Origin: Erythroxylum novogranatense
Taxonomy: Eukaryota; Streptophyta; Magnoliopsida; Malpighiales; Erythroxylaceae
Reading direction: 5' to 3'
DNA: 64,000 nucleotides
Assembly (NCBI GenBank): GCA_029891385.1
Contig: CM057230.1
Coordinates: 20,278,847 to 20,342,846, forward strand
Shown piece by piece: positions 1-9,803 of the stretch (within the stretch, counting starts at the first letter, position 1; each line of letters begins with the position of its first letter). The position numbers were made by a program, and so were the translations under genes. A model generated the notes under the pieces. That model saw nothing but the letters and a program-made list of their open reading frames with translations. It did no database searches and had not been told where the DNA came from.

Positions 1-87
1 GAAAAGACTAAGGTCTCCCATTGTTTTCTTTGATATTCAAATTTGAATTGTTTACAATAAAGTGTCTCAATCATTTCCTCGTTCAAC
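1..87 (-). pseudogene. Formin-like pseudogene, exon 2 fragment
   Basis: On the minus strand an acceptor (AG just right of position 87) opens a stretch reading LNEEMIETL, the conserved second-exon start of plant class I formin FH2 domains. It joins in phase to the exon ending at 280. A few codons later the frame breaks: continuing in frame gives unrelated residues, while a shifted frame gives a formin-like NNSNLNIKENNGR stretch and then a stop. The exon is therefore frameshifted and runs off the left edge of the window. This is the downstream end of the pseudogene also listed at 280-674 and 7955-8472. Confidence 0.75.
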
Positions 88-279
88 CTTCAAACAAAGA
101 AGCAATCATCAACTTACAAGCCACACAAATTCTCAAATATAGCATTAGGCAATCAGATCCAAATGAAGTAACTACAAGACCAACTTCAATGACAATCAAG
201 CACCAAAAAAGCTCATATCAAGAACTAGGCAAGCAAAACACGAATATTCCAGACAAAAAGTGCAAGGATAGAATCTCAC

Positions 280-674
280 TGAAAAGAGCTGAATTTAATC
301 TGATCCCAGGCCATTGCCCGATCCGAGCTAGCTCTAACTTTATCCCAATGTAAAGGCTTCAACTTTGGTTTCTGGGTCGTCTCCTCACTCCTCTCCACAG
401 TTGGCTTGCTTGGAACTTGCTCACTCGTTGAACTTGATACTTCCTTTTGAACCACTGCTGGCCTTGAAGGAGTTATGAGAAGCGTAGATCCTGAACTCAC
501 CCAGTCCGCTTCCTGACCTGCCGGCCTTCCCATGGGAACCTCCCAAAACCGTGCCGGCAGTGGAGGAGGAGGCGGTGGCGTCATCTTCTTAGGCACAGAT
601 TGCTTTTGAAGACCACTAGAAGACCCTCTAGTGCTACTGCAGCCCTTTGTTTCTGCATAGTAGAGCCTGAACAT
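280..674 (-). pseudogene. Formin-like pseudogene, 3' part of exon 1 (FH1 end and FH2 start)
   Basis: Class I plant formins are membrane-anchored actin nucleators with a proline-rich FH1 and an actin-binding FH2 domain. This piece shows the poly-proline FH1 tail ([14 protein letters not shown]) and the FH2 entry [12 protein letters not shown], ending in SSFQ at a GTGAG donor next to position 280, the usual exon 1 end in this family. Reading upstream, formin sequence stops at 674, where the LTR end of a Copia element begins. The rest of exon 1 reappears on the same strand at 7955-8472. With the frameshift in exon 2 and the stop in the upstream part this cannot make a formin. Intron 1 would be 88-279. 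Confidence 0.85.
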
Positions 675-915
675 TGTTGCTGCGAATTACTGGTATTTTT
701 TGATAACGAGGTTGAAGAAGAAAATAAAGAAGAGGTATAGAAGAGAAGACTGGCTGGAAAACTTCCATATATTGATGAAGTTTACAAGGGATTAAATACA
801 ATGTTTTACACAAGCTGAATCCTACGGTTAGAAGGATAAGATCTAAATTCAAATGAACCTAACAAGGAGATAACAATATACAGATTGATATTATCACAAC
901 AGCAGATAGACTTGG

Positions 916-2735
916 TCAAAGTAATGTATTTGTACGGCATGTGTTGCTTCTATACGCCCCCCTCAAGCTGCAGTTGGAAGCAACTCCGAGCTTGGATAAA
1001 TTGTGAAGGAAGAGAGACTTAGCCAATGGTTTGGTAAGGGTGTCAGCAAGCTGGTCTTTAGCATGAACATGAGTAACTTTGAGTTGTTGTTGTTGTACTT
1101 TGTTTCGAACATAATGAAAATCCACAGCTACATGCTTCATCCGAGTGTTGATAGCTGGATTCTTGCTCAGATAAATCACGCCAACATTGTCACAGTAGAT
1201 AGTTGGTATATCATGTGGATGAACTCGAATTTCTTGCAACAAATTTTGCACCCAACTGACTTCAGAAACTGAAGTTGCAACTGCTTTAAACTCTGCTTCA
1301 GTCGATGATCGAGCAACAGTTTGTTGTTTTTTTGATGTCCAGCTAATTGGATTGGAACCAAGAAACAGGATGTGCCCTGACGTGGAGTTGCGACCATCAA
1401 GATCACCCGCCCAATCTGCATCCGCATACATTGATAAGGCGAAGCTATTGTTGCATTGTAGTCGCAGACCAAGGTTGGAAGTGCCACGCAGATACCGAAG
1501 GACTCTTTTTAAAGCTTTCCAGTGCAATTCAGAGGGGTTGTGCATGAACTGAGAGAGCTTGTTGACAGAGTAATTGATGTCGGGTCGAGTGAAAGCCAAG
1601 TACTGTAGCCTCCCAAGCACGGCGCGATATTTGGTGGCATCGAAAGAGGGAGCACCATCATTTAACTGAATAGGTTCGGTGCTGCTCATTGGAGTTGAAG
1701 CGACATTGCACTCGTGCATGTTCTCCGAACTAAGTAGCTCATCTATATAGTTTGATTGAGTCAGAAACAAGCTGTCACGAGTTCGTGTGACCTCAATTCC
1801 CAGAAAATAGTGGAGCTGCCCAAGATCTTTTAGAGAGAATCGACTAGCAAGAGAGGAAATAACTCGTGCAACAAATGACTCATGGCTCCCAGTGATGATA
1901 ATGTCATCCACATATACTAACATAATGACTTGAGCAGCCCCGATGCACAATATAAATAGCGAGGGATCCGAGTTCGACTTACTAAATCCGAGATCCTGTA
2001 AGTAGTTCGTGAGGGCCGTGTACCACGCCAAGGGAGCCTGCTTCAGGCCATATATAGCTTTTCGAAGCCGACAGACATGATGGGGGGCTGATTTGGACTC
2101 AAATCCAGGAGGTTGTGACATATAGACCTCTTCCCGAAGATCTCCTTGCAAGAATGCATTGTTTACATCAAGCTGTCGAATCACCCAATCTTTTGTAATA
2201 GCAATGGACAGAACAACCCGAACCGTTGTTTGCTTGACGACCGGGCTAAACGTCGAGTGATAATCAATGCCAGGGCATTGTGTGAACCCTTTCGCAACTA
2301 GCCGTGCTTTGTAGCGATCTATAGTGTCATCTGGTTTCCGCTTAATCCTGAAAAGTCATTTACAAGCAACAGTATTTTTTTTGTTATCAGCGGGAACCAA
2401 TTCCCACGTTTGGTTTCTCAGTAATGCATCGAATTCAGCCTGCATAGCATGTCTCCATTCTTTGTGTTTTTGAGCTTGTTTAACAGTGGTAGGGGTGACA
2501 TTGGGTGATAATTGGGCTAGGCAATTGAACTTAGGTTTTGGCTTAAAGATATTGTTTTGGGACCGAGTAACCATTCTAGGGGCAGCAGTTTGTTGGTAGG
2601 CATTTTGTGGCTCGGTAATAGGTTGTATTTCAGGTGGTTGAGGATCCGTGTCGTGTTGTGTTGCATTTGTAATAGGGCCATCGGTTGGAGCTTGTACAAC
2701 CGGTCGAGAGACAACAGTGGGAGATACATCAGATG
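916..2735 (-). pseudogene. Copia reverse transcriptase/RNase H, broken
   Basis: The main open stretch (2184 down to 916) begins at [14 protein letters not shown] and shows the RT active-site box YVDDIII, then the Copia RNase H signature [16 protein letters not shown] and LADTLTKPL near the end. Upstream, to 2735, the linker and RT start (WRHAMQAEFDAL, NQTWELVP) are visible, but a TGA near 2357 sits where a Trp codon is expected (after NTVACK), and the reading frame has further gaps before 2184. The coding frame continues across the nested insert to 6401. Family assignment is firm; the lineage within Copia was not resolved. Confidence 0.9.
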
Positions 2736-3145
2736 TAGCACCTCACTCCCGCCAGACCCGAACTCGATATCAATGGTGATATCCGAGCTCGCGTCCCGCG
2801 AGGGTGGCGTATTAGAGCACTCAAATCCGTCCGAAAATTCCGTAAAACAATTTTGTGCTTTTTAAAACAAATGAGTGCGCAGAAATCATTAAACAATTTG
2901 GGCCCGCGATATAAAAATATTTTTCCATCAAAATACTATTTCAGTAAACAAATAGCAATACATAATTATTCAATTGGGCCCTTTGCCATAACAGTACAAA
3001 TATGCGGAAATACAACTTTACACATAAATTAGAATAACACAAATGCAGACCATGAACCGATCCCGACTTCAAATTCGAACTCTCTTGTAGTAATCATACT
3101 CCGTTTCACTAACGGGTAATCGCCAATTCGAAAAATAATTGCAAT

Positions 3146-3198
3146 GTTGGGTGAGTTTGCGAACTCAGTGAGAAACCATCATCGATGGTTCACCCAAC
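3146..3198. repeat. Cloverleaf-like nested inverted repeat
   Basis: An outer 9-bp stem (gttgggtga at 3146-3154 with tcacccaac at 3190-3198) encloses two perfect hairpins: gagtt/aactc around a 4-base loop at 3153-3166 and aaccat/atggtt around a 5-base loop at 3174-3190. The stems overlap by one or two bases at the junction. It lies about 400 bp inside the left end of the nested element. No function is assigned. Confidence 0.75.
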
Positions 3199-3423
3199 TC
3201 ATGCATTCACAAATCATATACACATAATCACACAATAACATTTACAGAAATATCACATGCAATTTCATTTTTCTCATTTCGCAGTCAATCATATACATAT
3301 GTGATGCGCATGTGACACTTCCATTTTCTTACGGTGTTGTGATCGAGCGCCTATCATTGATCAATATTCAATAGACGCGTCTAGGGAGTAGGAGAGCCCT
3401 CAGGGTATGCACTAACTCCCCTC

Positions 3424-3530
3424 GAGCTCGAGGCTCGGGATTACGTTGGGCTTGAAGCCCTGATTATTGAGCCCGTGGCTCTAACAAATACGTTGGGCTT
3501 GGGGCCCTGATTGCGTTGAGCTTTAAGCTC
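3424..3530. repeat. Five 13-bp palindromic boxes at 21-26 bp spacing
   Basis: Boxes gagctcgaggctc (3424-3436), gggcttgaagccc (3448-3460), gagcccgtggctc (3469-3481), gggcttggggccc (3495-3507) and gagctttaagctc (3518-3530) each have self-complementary ends with a short centre. The separating sequence is related (tacgttg, tgattattg, tgattgcgttg), so this is a diverged short tandem array that preserved the dyads. Confidence 0.8.
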
Positions 3531-4125
3531 TGAAAATCGTTGGTTGTTTCGGTCACAACTGTCATTATCTGATCATAGCATTATGCATGAATGCACATGT
3601 TCCAATTTCCATTTACAGTCATTTACATTTCAATGCAATTTCCCATTCCTTCGGACTTTCGGTCTGGTATTTCAGTCATATACATTTACGATTTATCTCA
3701 TTGATGCATTCATGGTCATTTACACACAATAGCACTTCAATATCACATATTCAATATTTCAGACACCCATGGTCCGAAATCAATCAAATCAGACACACAT
3801 ATATCCATCCATTATCTCCGCATGGCATTAATGCATATAATATTAAACACATAAAGGCTGAGGAACTAACTAGGTTACTCACCTATCACTTCCGAGCTAA
3901 TGCCAGGAAGTCTCTGCTACGTCGGTCGATCGACGCTCCGGTTGGGTCTCTATAAGAATCAGAGAAGAGAATGATCACTAATGGTCCAATCATTACTATA
4001 TAATAAGGCACATGTAGGTGTATAATGCATGTTCATGAATTCCCGGCCCTTATTTCCTTCTCTTTTGCCTTTTTTCCTGTCTGACATTCTAACTAGCATA
4101 TCTCTTTACACACAATTCAGAAAAT

Positions 4126-5020
4126 TACAAATCATATCTCGTTGGAAAGATCATGAAAAACTCTACAATTTTCATGAAGACCCCAACAAGCAATTTTACC
4201 CAAAGGGTATCAAAAATCCACTTGAAACTTCTGCCCATGCACTACCTCTTAAAACATAACAGTATTTGTAAATTCAGTAACTTTCATTCTCTTCAGTCAA
4301 AAATTACACAATAAATATGCTCAGAAAGATCACAATATTTTCTACAAATTTCATGAACAATCCAAAATCAAATTCAATTGTTAACTAGGCCAAATAATTC
4401 AATCAATGGTGCTGCCCCAGAAATCACCCAATCTGGACAGTAATGTTCTAAACAGTATATCTCCTTGCACAAATGTCAAATAAATGCATACTTTATATCT
4501 ATGGAAAGATCAAACACAATGATACACTTCCCATGAAGGACTTCAAAGCCAATTCCATCTCTATCAAGCTTAAAACTTTCACGCAAGTTACTGATCAGGG
4601 CAGCAGTCATTAACCTCATGCAGGTTCCATTTTTGAAAACTCATAACTCCCAAATCTGATCTCCAAAAATTGCATGCTAAATGTCATTTTCAAGATCAAT
4701 GTTTCCTCTACAACTATTCAGACGATCACTCAAGCCAATTCAATTCACAGAAATTTCTAAAATTGCTTCTAATCCGAATGCTCACAAATATGACACTTAG
4801 GCTAAGTTTCACCACAATGTACAAAATCAGTCAATAGTTAACAGTTCATAACTCCCAACGTACATATCGAAAAATTGTAACATCAGTGGTAATGGAAAGC
4901 TAACAATATAGGCTTCAACTTTCATTTAGACCATTTTCCCTAATTCCATCTCAATTAATTTAGAAAAATCAGCAAAACACTTAGGTTCTATGTCTCGGTT
5001 ACTGTTCACAGTAACCCTAG
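4126..5020. repeat. Diverged tandem repeat, period about 180-190 bp, about five copies
   Basis: A block of the form (g)gaaagatca ... ctacaattttcatgaagac ... caattcaatt recurs near 4142, 4321, 4501, 4686 and 4883, giving spacings of about 179, 180, 185 and 197. Each copy is preceded by an aaaaattgca/aaattaca motif and several by cataactccca. Copies are strongly diverged and carry different indels. A sixth, weaker copy may lie near 5090. Confidence 0.6.
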
Positions 5021-6400
5021 CAGTAACTTTCCATGCTCCAATTCACCCTCTTAGAGATACAATTAGGCAACACCTATTTCACACAAAAATGTAGCCAACA
5101 AACTCAAGTTTAATTTGGTCAAACCGCACCTCATTTGCATACCTACACAATTAGTTATGATCAAAACAGTAAACCATGTACAAATGACAATTTTCCAGCT
5201 TTGATGTTCAATTCAATTCCTTTCATTCTCATGTCCATTCTACTTCAATTAGCACTCAATTTAACTCATTCATTCACCCTAACCTTCATCAAACACTTCA
5301 CTTCAATATCAATACCTAAAATTTCAGCATCATACTCACTCATTTTCCTTTTACTATAATCATCTAATATGACTAACTTCACTTAAAAAGACATAATGCA
5401 TGCTACCCTCATCCATTCATACACAACCCTAACCTTATACCCAATAACTCAACCATAGGTTTCAAGACCTTCATGCATCATACATCATCATTTAGAATGA
5501 ACAATAACTTCCAATTCATGCATTAAAAACAACCAATTGATTCATTAAAACATAATGAAAGCTTAAAACCAAACTTACCAAATCAAGCTTTTAATCCCTT
5601 CAATTCTTCAACTACCTCACCAATTTGCTAATTTCTCCTCACCTTACATGACAATCACCCTATCAAAGGAGGTAGGAAGCTTGAGCTTGAACAAAGGGAG
5701 AGGATGCACTTAAGGTAGGAGAAGAGTAGCACTTTAGTTAAAACAAGTGAAAAAAAAAACTTAACAAGAAGAAGGGAGTGTTCGATGGATGAAGGACTCA
5801 TTTGTTTTTTTGTTTTTCATCCTTTCCCATTAGGAGAGCCGAATATAAAGCAACAAGAACAAAGAATAAATAGGCAAGGAGTTGAAGAAGAATCGAGAAG
5901 AGAAGACCAAGTCAAGTAAGCATTAAATGCTTAGGTAAGAAAAGTCAAACTTAAGCAATGATCTTTGAAGTTTCAATCCATTTTTGTTGTTTTTAAACAT
6001 CCAATTTCGGTCCCAATAAGAACAAATTCAATAATCCCAATTGACAGTTTTTTTTTTTTTGCTATTGAAAATCAACCGGTTCGTCACTTGGCGATTTTTT
6101 TTCCGGTCCGAAAACTTTCTCCGGAAAATTTCAGAAAAATTCCTAAAAATCCCTTAAAATATAAAACACACAATAAATCACTCCAATAAATTTTTCAAAC
6201 ACAATTTTCACATTATTCACAATAAAATGCCGTTTATGCCCAATACCGGGAAATAATCATGAATGCATGTACAGTTATTTCATGTGCACCTATTTCACTG
6301 TTGACCAATGCCAGTATGCATGACAATTCTAATTAATCCAAATCACTCTTATCCTTTGCTAAATTACTATTTTACCCTTCCTGTCGGGGGTGGGATGTTA

Positions 6401-7023
6401 CATCAGATGCAGGAATAGTGAAGTGCGTACCTTGTGTGTATGAGGGTGGGCTTATAAGATGTTCGATGCCATGTGCTTGTAAGTATGGATCAAGGCTTTT
6501 GTACTCAGTGCCACCGTCGGTGTAAAGTGACAAGATGTGTGCAGCAAAATGTTTCTCAATAAGTTGTTTCAATGTTTGGAAAATAGTTTTCACTTCACTC
6601 TTGTTTTTCAAGGTATAAAGCCATGTATATTTGGTGTGTTGATCAACAAAAATGCAATAATATAATTTTTTTGTCAATCGACAGGACTGGTGAGGGACCC
6701 AATAAATCGCTAAAAATGGTTTGCAAAGGTTTATCACTTGAGAGAGAAAGTTCTGTAAATGGCAAATGATGCGATTTGTTGCATTGACAAGAATTACAAG
6801 ATGTAAATTTGTCTTGTTTGGAAAATGGTAAAGAAAACTTGCTGCAAATGAAATTCAGAGTCCGTGAATTAGGGTGACCTAATCTATGATGCCAAACATT
6901 GATAGGAATTGTTTTGTTGACAAGGAAGGCTCGGGGTGATAAGTGTTGTTGTTGAGGCCATTCATACAAGCCATCTCTACTCCGTCCGTGCACCAATGGT
7001 GTCCTTGACTGTAGATCCTTCAC
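6401..7023 (-). pseudogene. Copia integrase, deleted and frameshifted
   Basis: The pre-integrase and zinc-binding region (VWHHRLGHPNSRTL, then SCNSCQCNKSHH) reads from 7023 to about 6680. The frame then shifts beside a run of seven T (near 6666-6672) and the integrase core continues as DQHTKYTWLYTL and LYTDGGTEY. Soon after ISPPSYTQ the sequence jumps to the pol linker at 6401-6430. The remainder of the integrase core and its C-terminal part, normally about 200 residues, is absent, so there was an internal deletion in addition to the frameshift. A second frame break near 7020 separates this from protease. Confidence 0.85.
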
Positions 7024-7955
7024 ACAAAAAAAGAGGGGAAAAATTCAATGGATGTGCGATTATCATGGCAAAATTGTGAAACCGAGATGAGATTATGTTT
7101 AATTTGTGGCGCACAAAGCGTATTCGAAAGCTTAAAAGCATTATCTGATGCTATTAAGTGAGTTGAACCTGAGTGGGTGATTGGGATTTTCATACCATTA
7201 CCAACTGTAATACCATCAGTGCCAAAGTATTCGGGCATGTCTCGAGGCTCGGATGTCATGTGATGTGAAGCACCAGAATCAAGCAGCCAAGAATTGTTTG
7301 TGTTTGAGTAGCCCATTGCGAAATTTGCCTTTGCTTCGAAGTGATTGTGCGACTTGGATCGACAAACATTTGCCTCATGGCCCGGTTTGCAACACAATTG
7401 ACAGCGGATTTCTTCACCGCCGTTGTTGTTCTCACGCCGGTTGTTGGTTCTATATCCATTGCGCCAATGTGTGTGCTGAATGTCCGACCGATCAGATGAT
7501 CGCCAACCCTGTTGATTACGACGACCGCTACGTTGATTGAAATTGTTTGGCTGCTTGGTGCGTTGTGCGATAGCAGCCGTGATTGTAGCTACTGGCTTTT
7601 TGGATTCTTCATGTTGAAGAAAGATCTCATGATCTATCAGCTTATCATATAAGTCTTCGTAAGAGATAGTTGTATCTCGTGCACGAATCGCAGCCGAGAT
7701 CTCATGGTAATCTGTCCCAAGACCACAAAGAATTTGAACAATCAACTCATCATTGGCTAGAGGCGCTCCAGCTTGGGCTAGTTCATCTGCCAGGGCTCGT
7801 ACTCGATTGAGATAGTCGGTCATTGGTTGAGTGTCTTTAGTGAGTCGGGCGAGTTGGTCTCGGAGGCTAAATAGTCGAGCTTGCGACTTGTTGGCATAGG
7901 TTGTGTGGAGAGACTGCCACGCCCAATAGGCAGAGGTAGCATTGGCAATCATTAG
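7020..7955 (-). pseudogene. Copia gag and protease, 5'-truncated
   Basis: Gag is recognisable from SAYWAWQSLHTTYANKSQ onward, through the UBN2-type helical region (LADELAQAGAPL) to a CCHC zinc knuckle (CQLCCKPGHEANVC, near 7380). The aspartic protease box SWLLDSGASHHMTS follows near 7270. The first 50-100 gag residues and the 5' LTR are missing; the sequence upstream of about 7955 is formin coding sequence in another frame. The product frame ends at 7020, where it breaks into the integrase frame. Confidence 0.88.
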
Positions 7956-8472
7956 GACTCGAATTTGACACTGAAGATGAACTACTCGACACAGAATTGT
8001 CAGGGGAACATGAATTCGAATACAGGTACGAGGCAGTTCTTGAATTGAAACTCCTCGACCCAAAAGTTTCTGAGTTTAAAACTTCGAACTCTCATCTCGA
8101 ACTCGATCCGAAAGGCACTGTACTCTCATTGAGACTCTCCTTTCTCCCAAAGGATCCTCTTGGAGAAAAGAATTCCTCACCTTCCTCAATCTCCAAATCA
8201 TCTTCACCTTCATTATGAGAACTAACCAAAATTTCACTGCTTCTATAACTTGGTGTATTATTGTGTTTAGGCAATGGTGGAACTGGTTTTAGCTCTGGAG
8301 AGCCAATTCTACGATAAGGTGGCGATGAAACACCAATTTTCACTCTATCATTGCTCGAAAAGGCGATCTTTGGATGATCGTTAGGACTAGCTCGTGAGTT
8401 TACTAATGTGCCCAGATAGAGAAACTCCGAAAAAGGGACAGTCTTTCGAACAACTTTTCTTCTTTTGAGCAT
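7955..8472 (-). pseudogene. Formin-like pseudogene, 5' part of exon 1
   Basis: Minus-strand translation gives SEFLYLGTLVNSR, GSPELKPVPPLP, EEGEEFFSPRGSFGRKE and, after one in-frame TGA at about 8089-8091, SFNSRTASYLYSNSCSPDNS. These are the cytoplasmic linker motifs of class I plant formins, in the right order and strand to precede the FH1/FH2 piece at 280-674. The N-terminal signal peptide and transmembrane segment are missing: an in-frame stop and very AT-rich DNA lie upstream of 8472. The TGA may be a decayed CGA. The junction with Copia gag is near 7955, the exact base uncertain. Confidence 0.82.
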
Positions 8473-9700
8473 AACTTATTTTCCTCGTATTTCAAAATTT
8501 TCGCTTATATATTTTTAATATTTTCATGTAATTCCTTATTAAAATATATTTAAAATTTTATGACATAGTTTTAATTATTAATTATTAATATTTTAAATAT
8601 TTCTACCAAAATTCTTTTTAATATATTCCATAATATTCATTTATACATTAAATAATATAAGATGTTTGAGATTTTTATTATCTTAATTAATTAAATATTT
8701 ATATTTTTCACAACATATTAAATTAAATTATTAACTTTGTTAAACCTCAATTAACTATAATATTTAATTAGTAACAAAACGTTTTACATTTTGAAAATTT
8801 TCACTAACTAAAATTACTAGTTCTTTTATATTAAATTTATATATTTTGAATAAGATTCTTTTATTATTATAAGTTGAAACTTTAAATATTAATAATCTTA
8901 TAAAAATTAAATTACACATCATTTATTTATTTTAAACTTATTATTATTTAGTTTATATATTTTATACATTTATAACATACATATTACACTATACACTTTC
9001 TTAATTTTTAAATTTTTCATCTCAAATTTTACTTACTAATTTTTCTTATTCATTTATTATATTCTAACTTATATATTTTAATATAACATATTTAAACCTT
9101 TTAATTAAATATCCATTACATATTTATAATTTAATTACTAATTTTGGAAATTTCATATTTATTTATACATTAAAGTTATATAACAATATAATGAACTACA
9201 AATTTAAAATAGTTATAGTTTAAGTACAAATTTTAAAATTGACTTATATATTTTAAATTTTTATATTTATTTATATACTAAAATTATATGATGATATAAC
9301 CAAGAGTGCAGAGCGCAGTATTACTCTGCTTGTAATGTTAAATGCATCCCAAAAGTAACGATAACCTGTCACTTCTGTGTATTATATTATAAAAAATGTG
9401 ACTCATAACAGAGAAGCATCTCTTCACATCTTTCTGCCTGCTACGCTGCCGTTCCACGCTTTTTTTTAACTCTCTGTACTTCACAGTCTTCACTATTATT
9501 TAATACAATCAATTTTTAATTTTTCAAAAAAAAAAAAAAAAGACATACGATACGAGTAAGAGGAGAAACGCACCGGTGGCGAAGATAAAGACTTGAACAC
9601 GCTTATACAGAGCAGACCACTCATTAGTCCACCAAATATCTTTCCAGTCAACCAAGTCTTCGTTCATTTAGAACCAAGACTGTAGATCTTTTTCTTCTTC
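8473..9700. other. AT-rich intergenic region
   Basis: About 8480-9300 is almost entirely A/T with no credible coding frame. From 9300 the composition becomes more balanced, with a poly(A)-like run of 17 A near 9525-9541. The last few hundred bases before 9804 probably hold the leader and promoter of the resistance gene, but I see no decisive TATA or start signal. Confidence 0.6.
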
Positions 9701-9803
9701 CGTCTCCAGAGTTGATATCACTTTGTTCTTGCTATTTCCTCATCGAGATTTCATACAGTCCTCCTCAGCTTCGATCTTTAGACACAATTGCAATAAGATA
9801 TTC

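Larger units (their letters stand above)
2736..6400. mobile_element. Non-coding TIR element nested in the Copia (Mutator-like candidate), 3665 bp
   Basis: A 9-bp sequence, catcagatg, occurs at 2727-2735 and again at 6401-6409. Removing the segment and one copy restores a continuous Copia frame, so this is a precise insertion. The ends are imperfect inverted repeats: TAGCACCTCACTCCCG at the left and, reverse-complemented, TAACATCCCACCCCCG at the right, with 12 of 16 matching and all four differences transitions. A 9-bp duplication fits Mutator-like elements; that superfamily call is inference. No open frame longer than about 120 codons resembles a protein, so it is non-autonomous. Internal structure: cloverleaf at 3146-3198, palindromic boxes at 3424-3530, a 180-190 bp repeat array at about 4126-5020. 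Confidence 0.8.
675..7955 (-). mobile_element. Ty1/Copia retrotransposon, 5'-truncated, inserted in formin exon 1
   Basis: Read on the minus strand, gag, protease, integrase, reverse transcriptase and RNase H follow one another in Copia order from 7955 down to 916, then a purine-rich tract near 960 and a 3' LTR. The LTR probably spans 675-864 (TGTTAGG at one end, GCAACA at the other), although the 90 bp between purine tract and TGTTAGG is unexplained, so the boundary is uncertain. There is no 5' LTR and the gag N-terminus is missing: gag runs directly into formin coding sequence near 7955. The element carries stops, frameshifts and a large integrase deletion, and it holds a separate 3.7-kb insertion at 2736-6400. 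It cannot be autonomous. Confidence 0.88.

Noticed and set aside
8092..8472. Independent small gene on the minus strand
   Set aside because: The sequence consists of formin linker motifs and continues past a TGA as formin, so it is part of the split pseudogene.
9723..9803. Upstream in-frame start of the NLR gene, adding 27 residues
   Set aside because: CNL proteins begin with MAAEAVVGAALDALL-type sequence; the added residues are unlike the family and are probably leader sequence.
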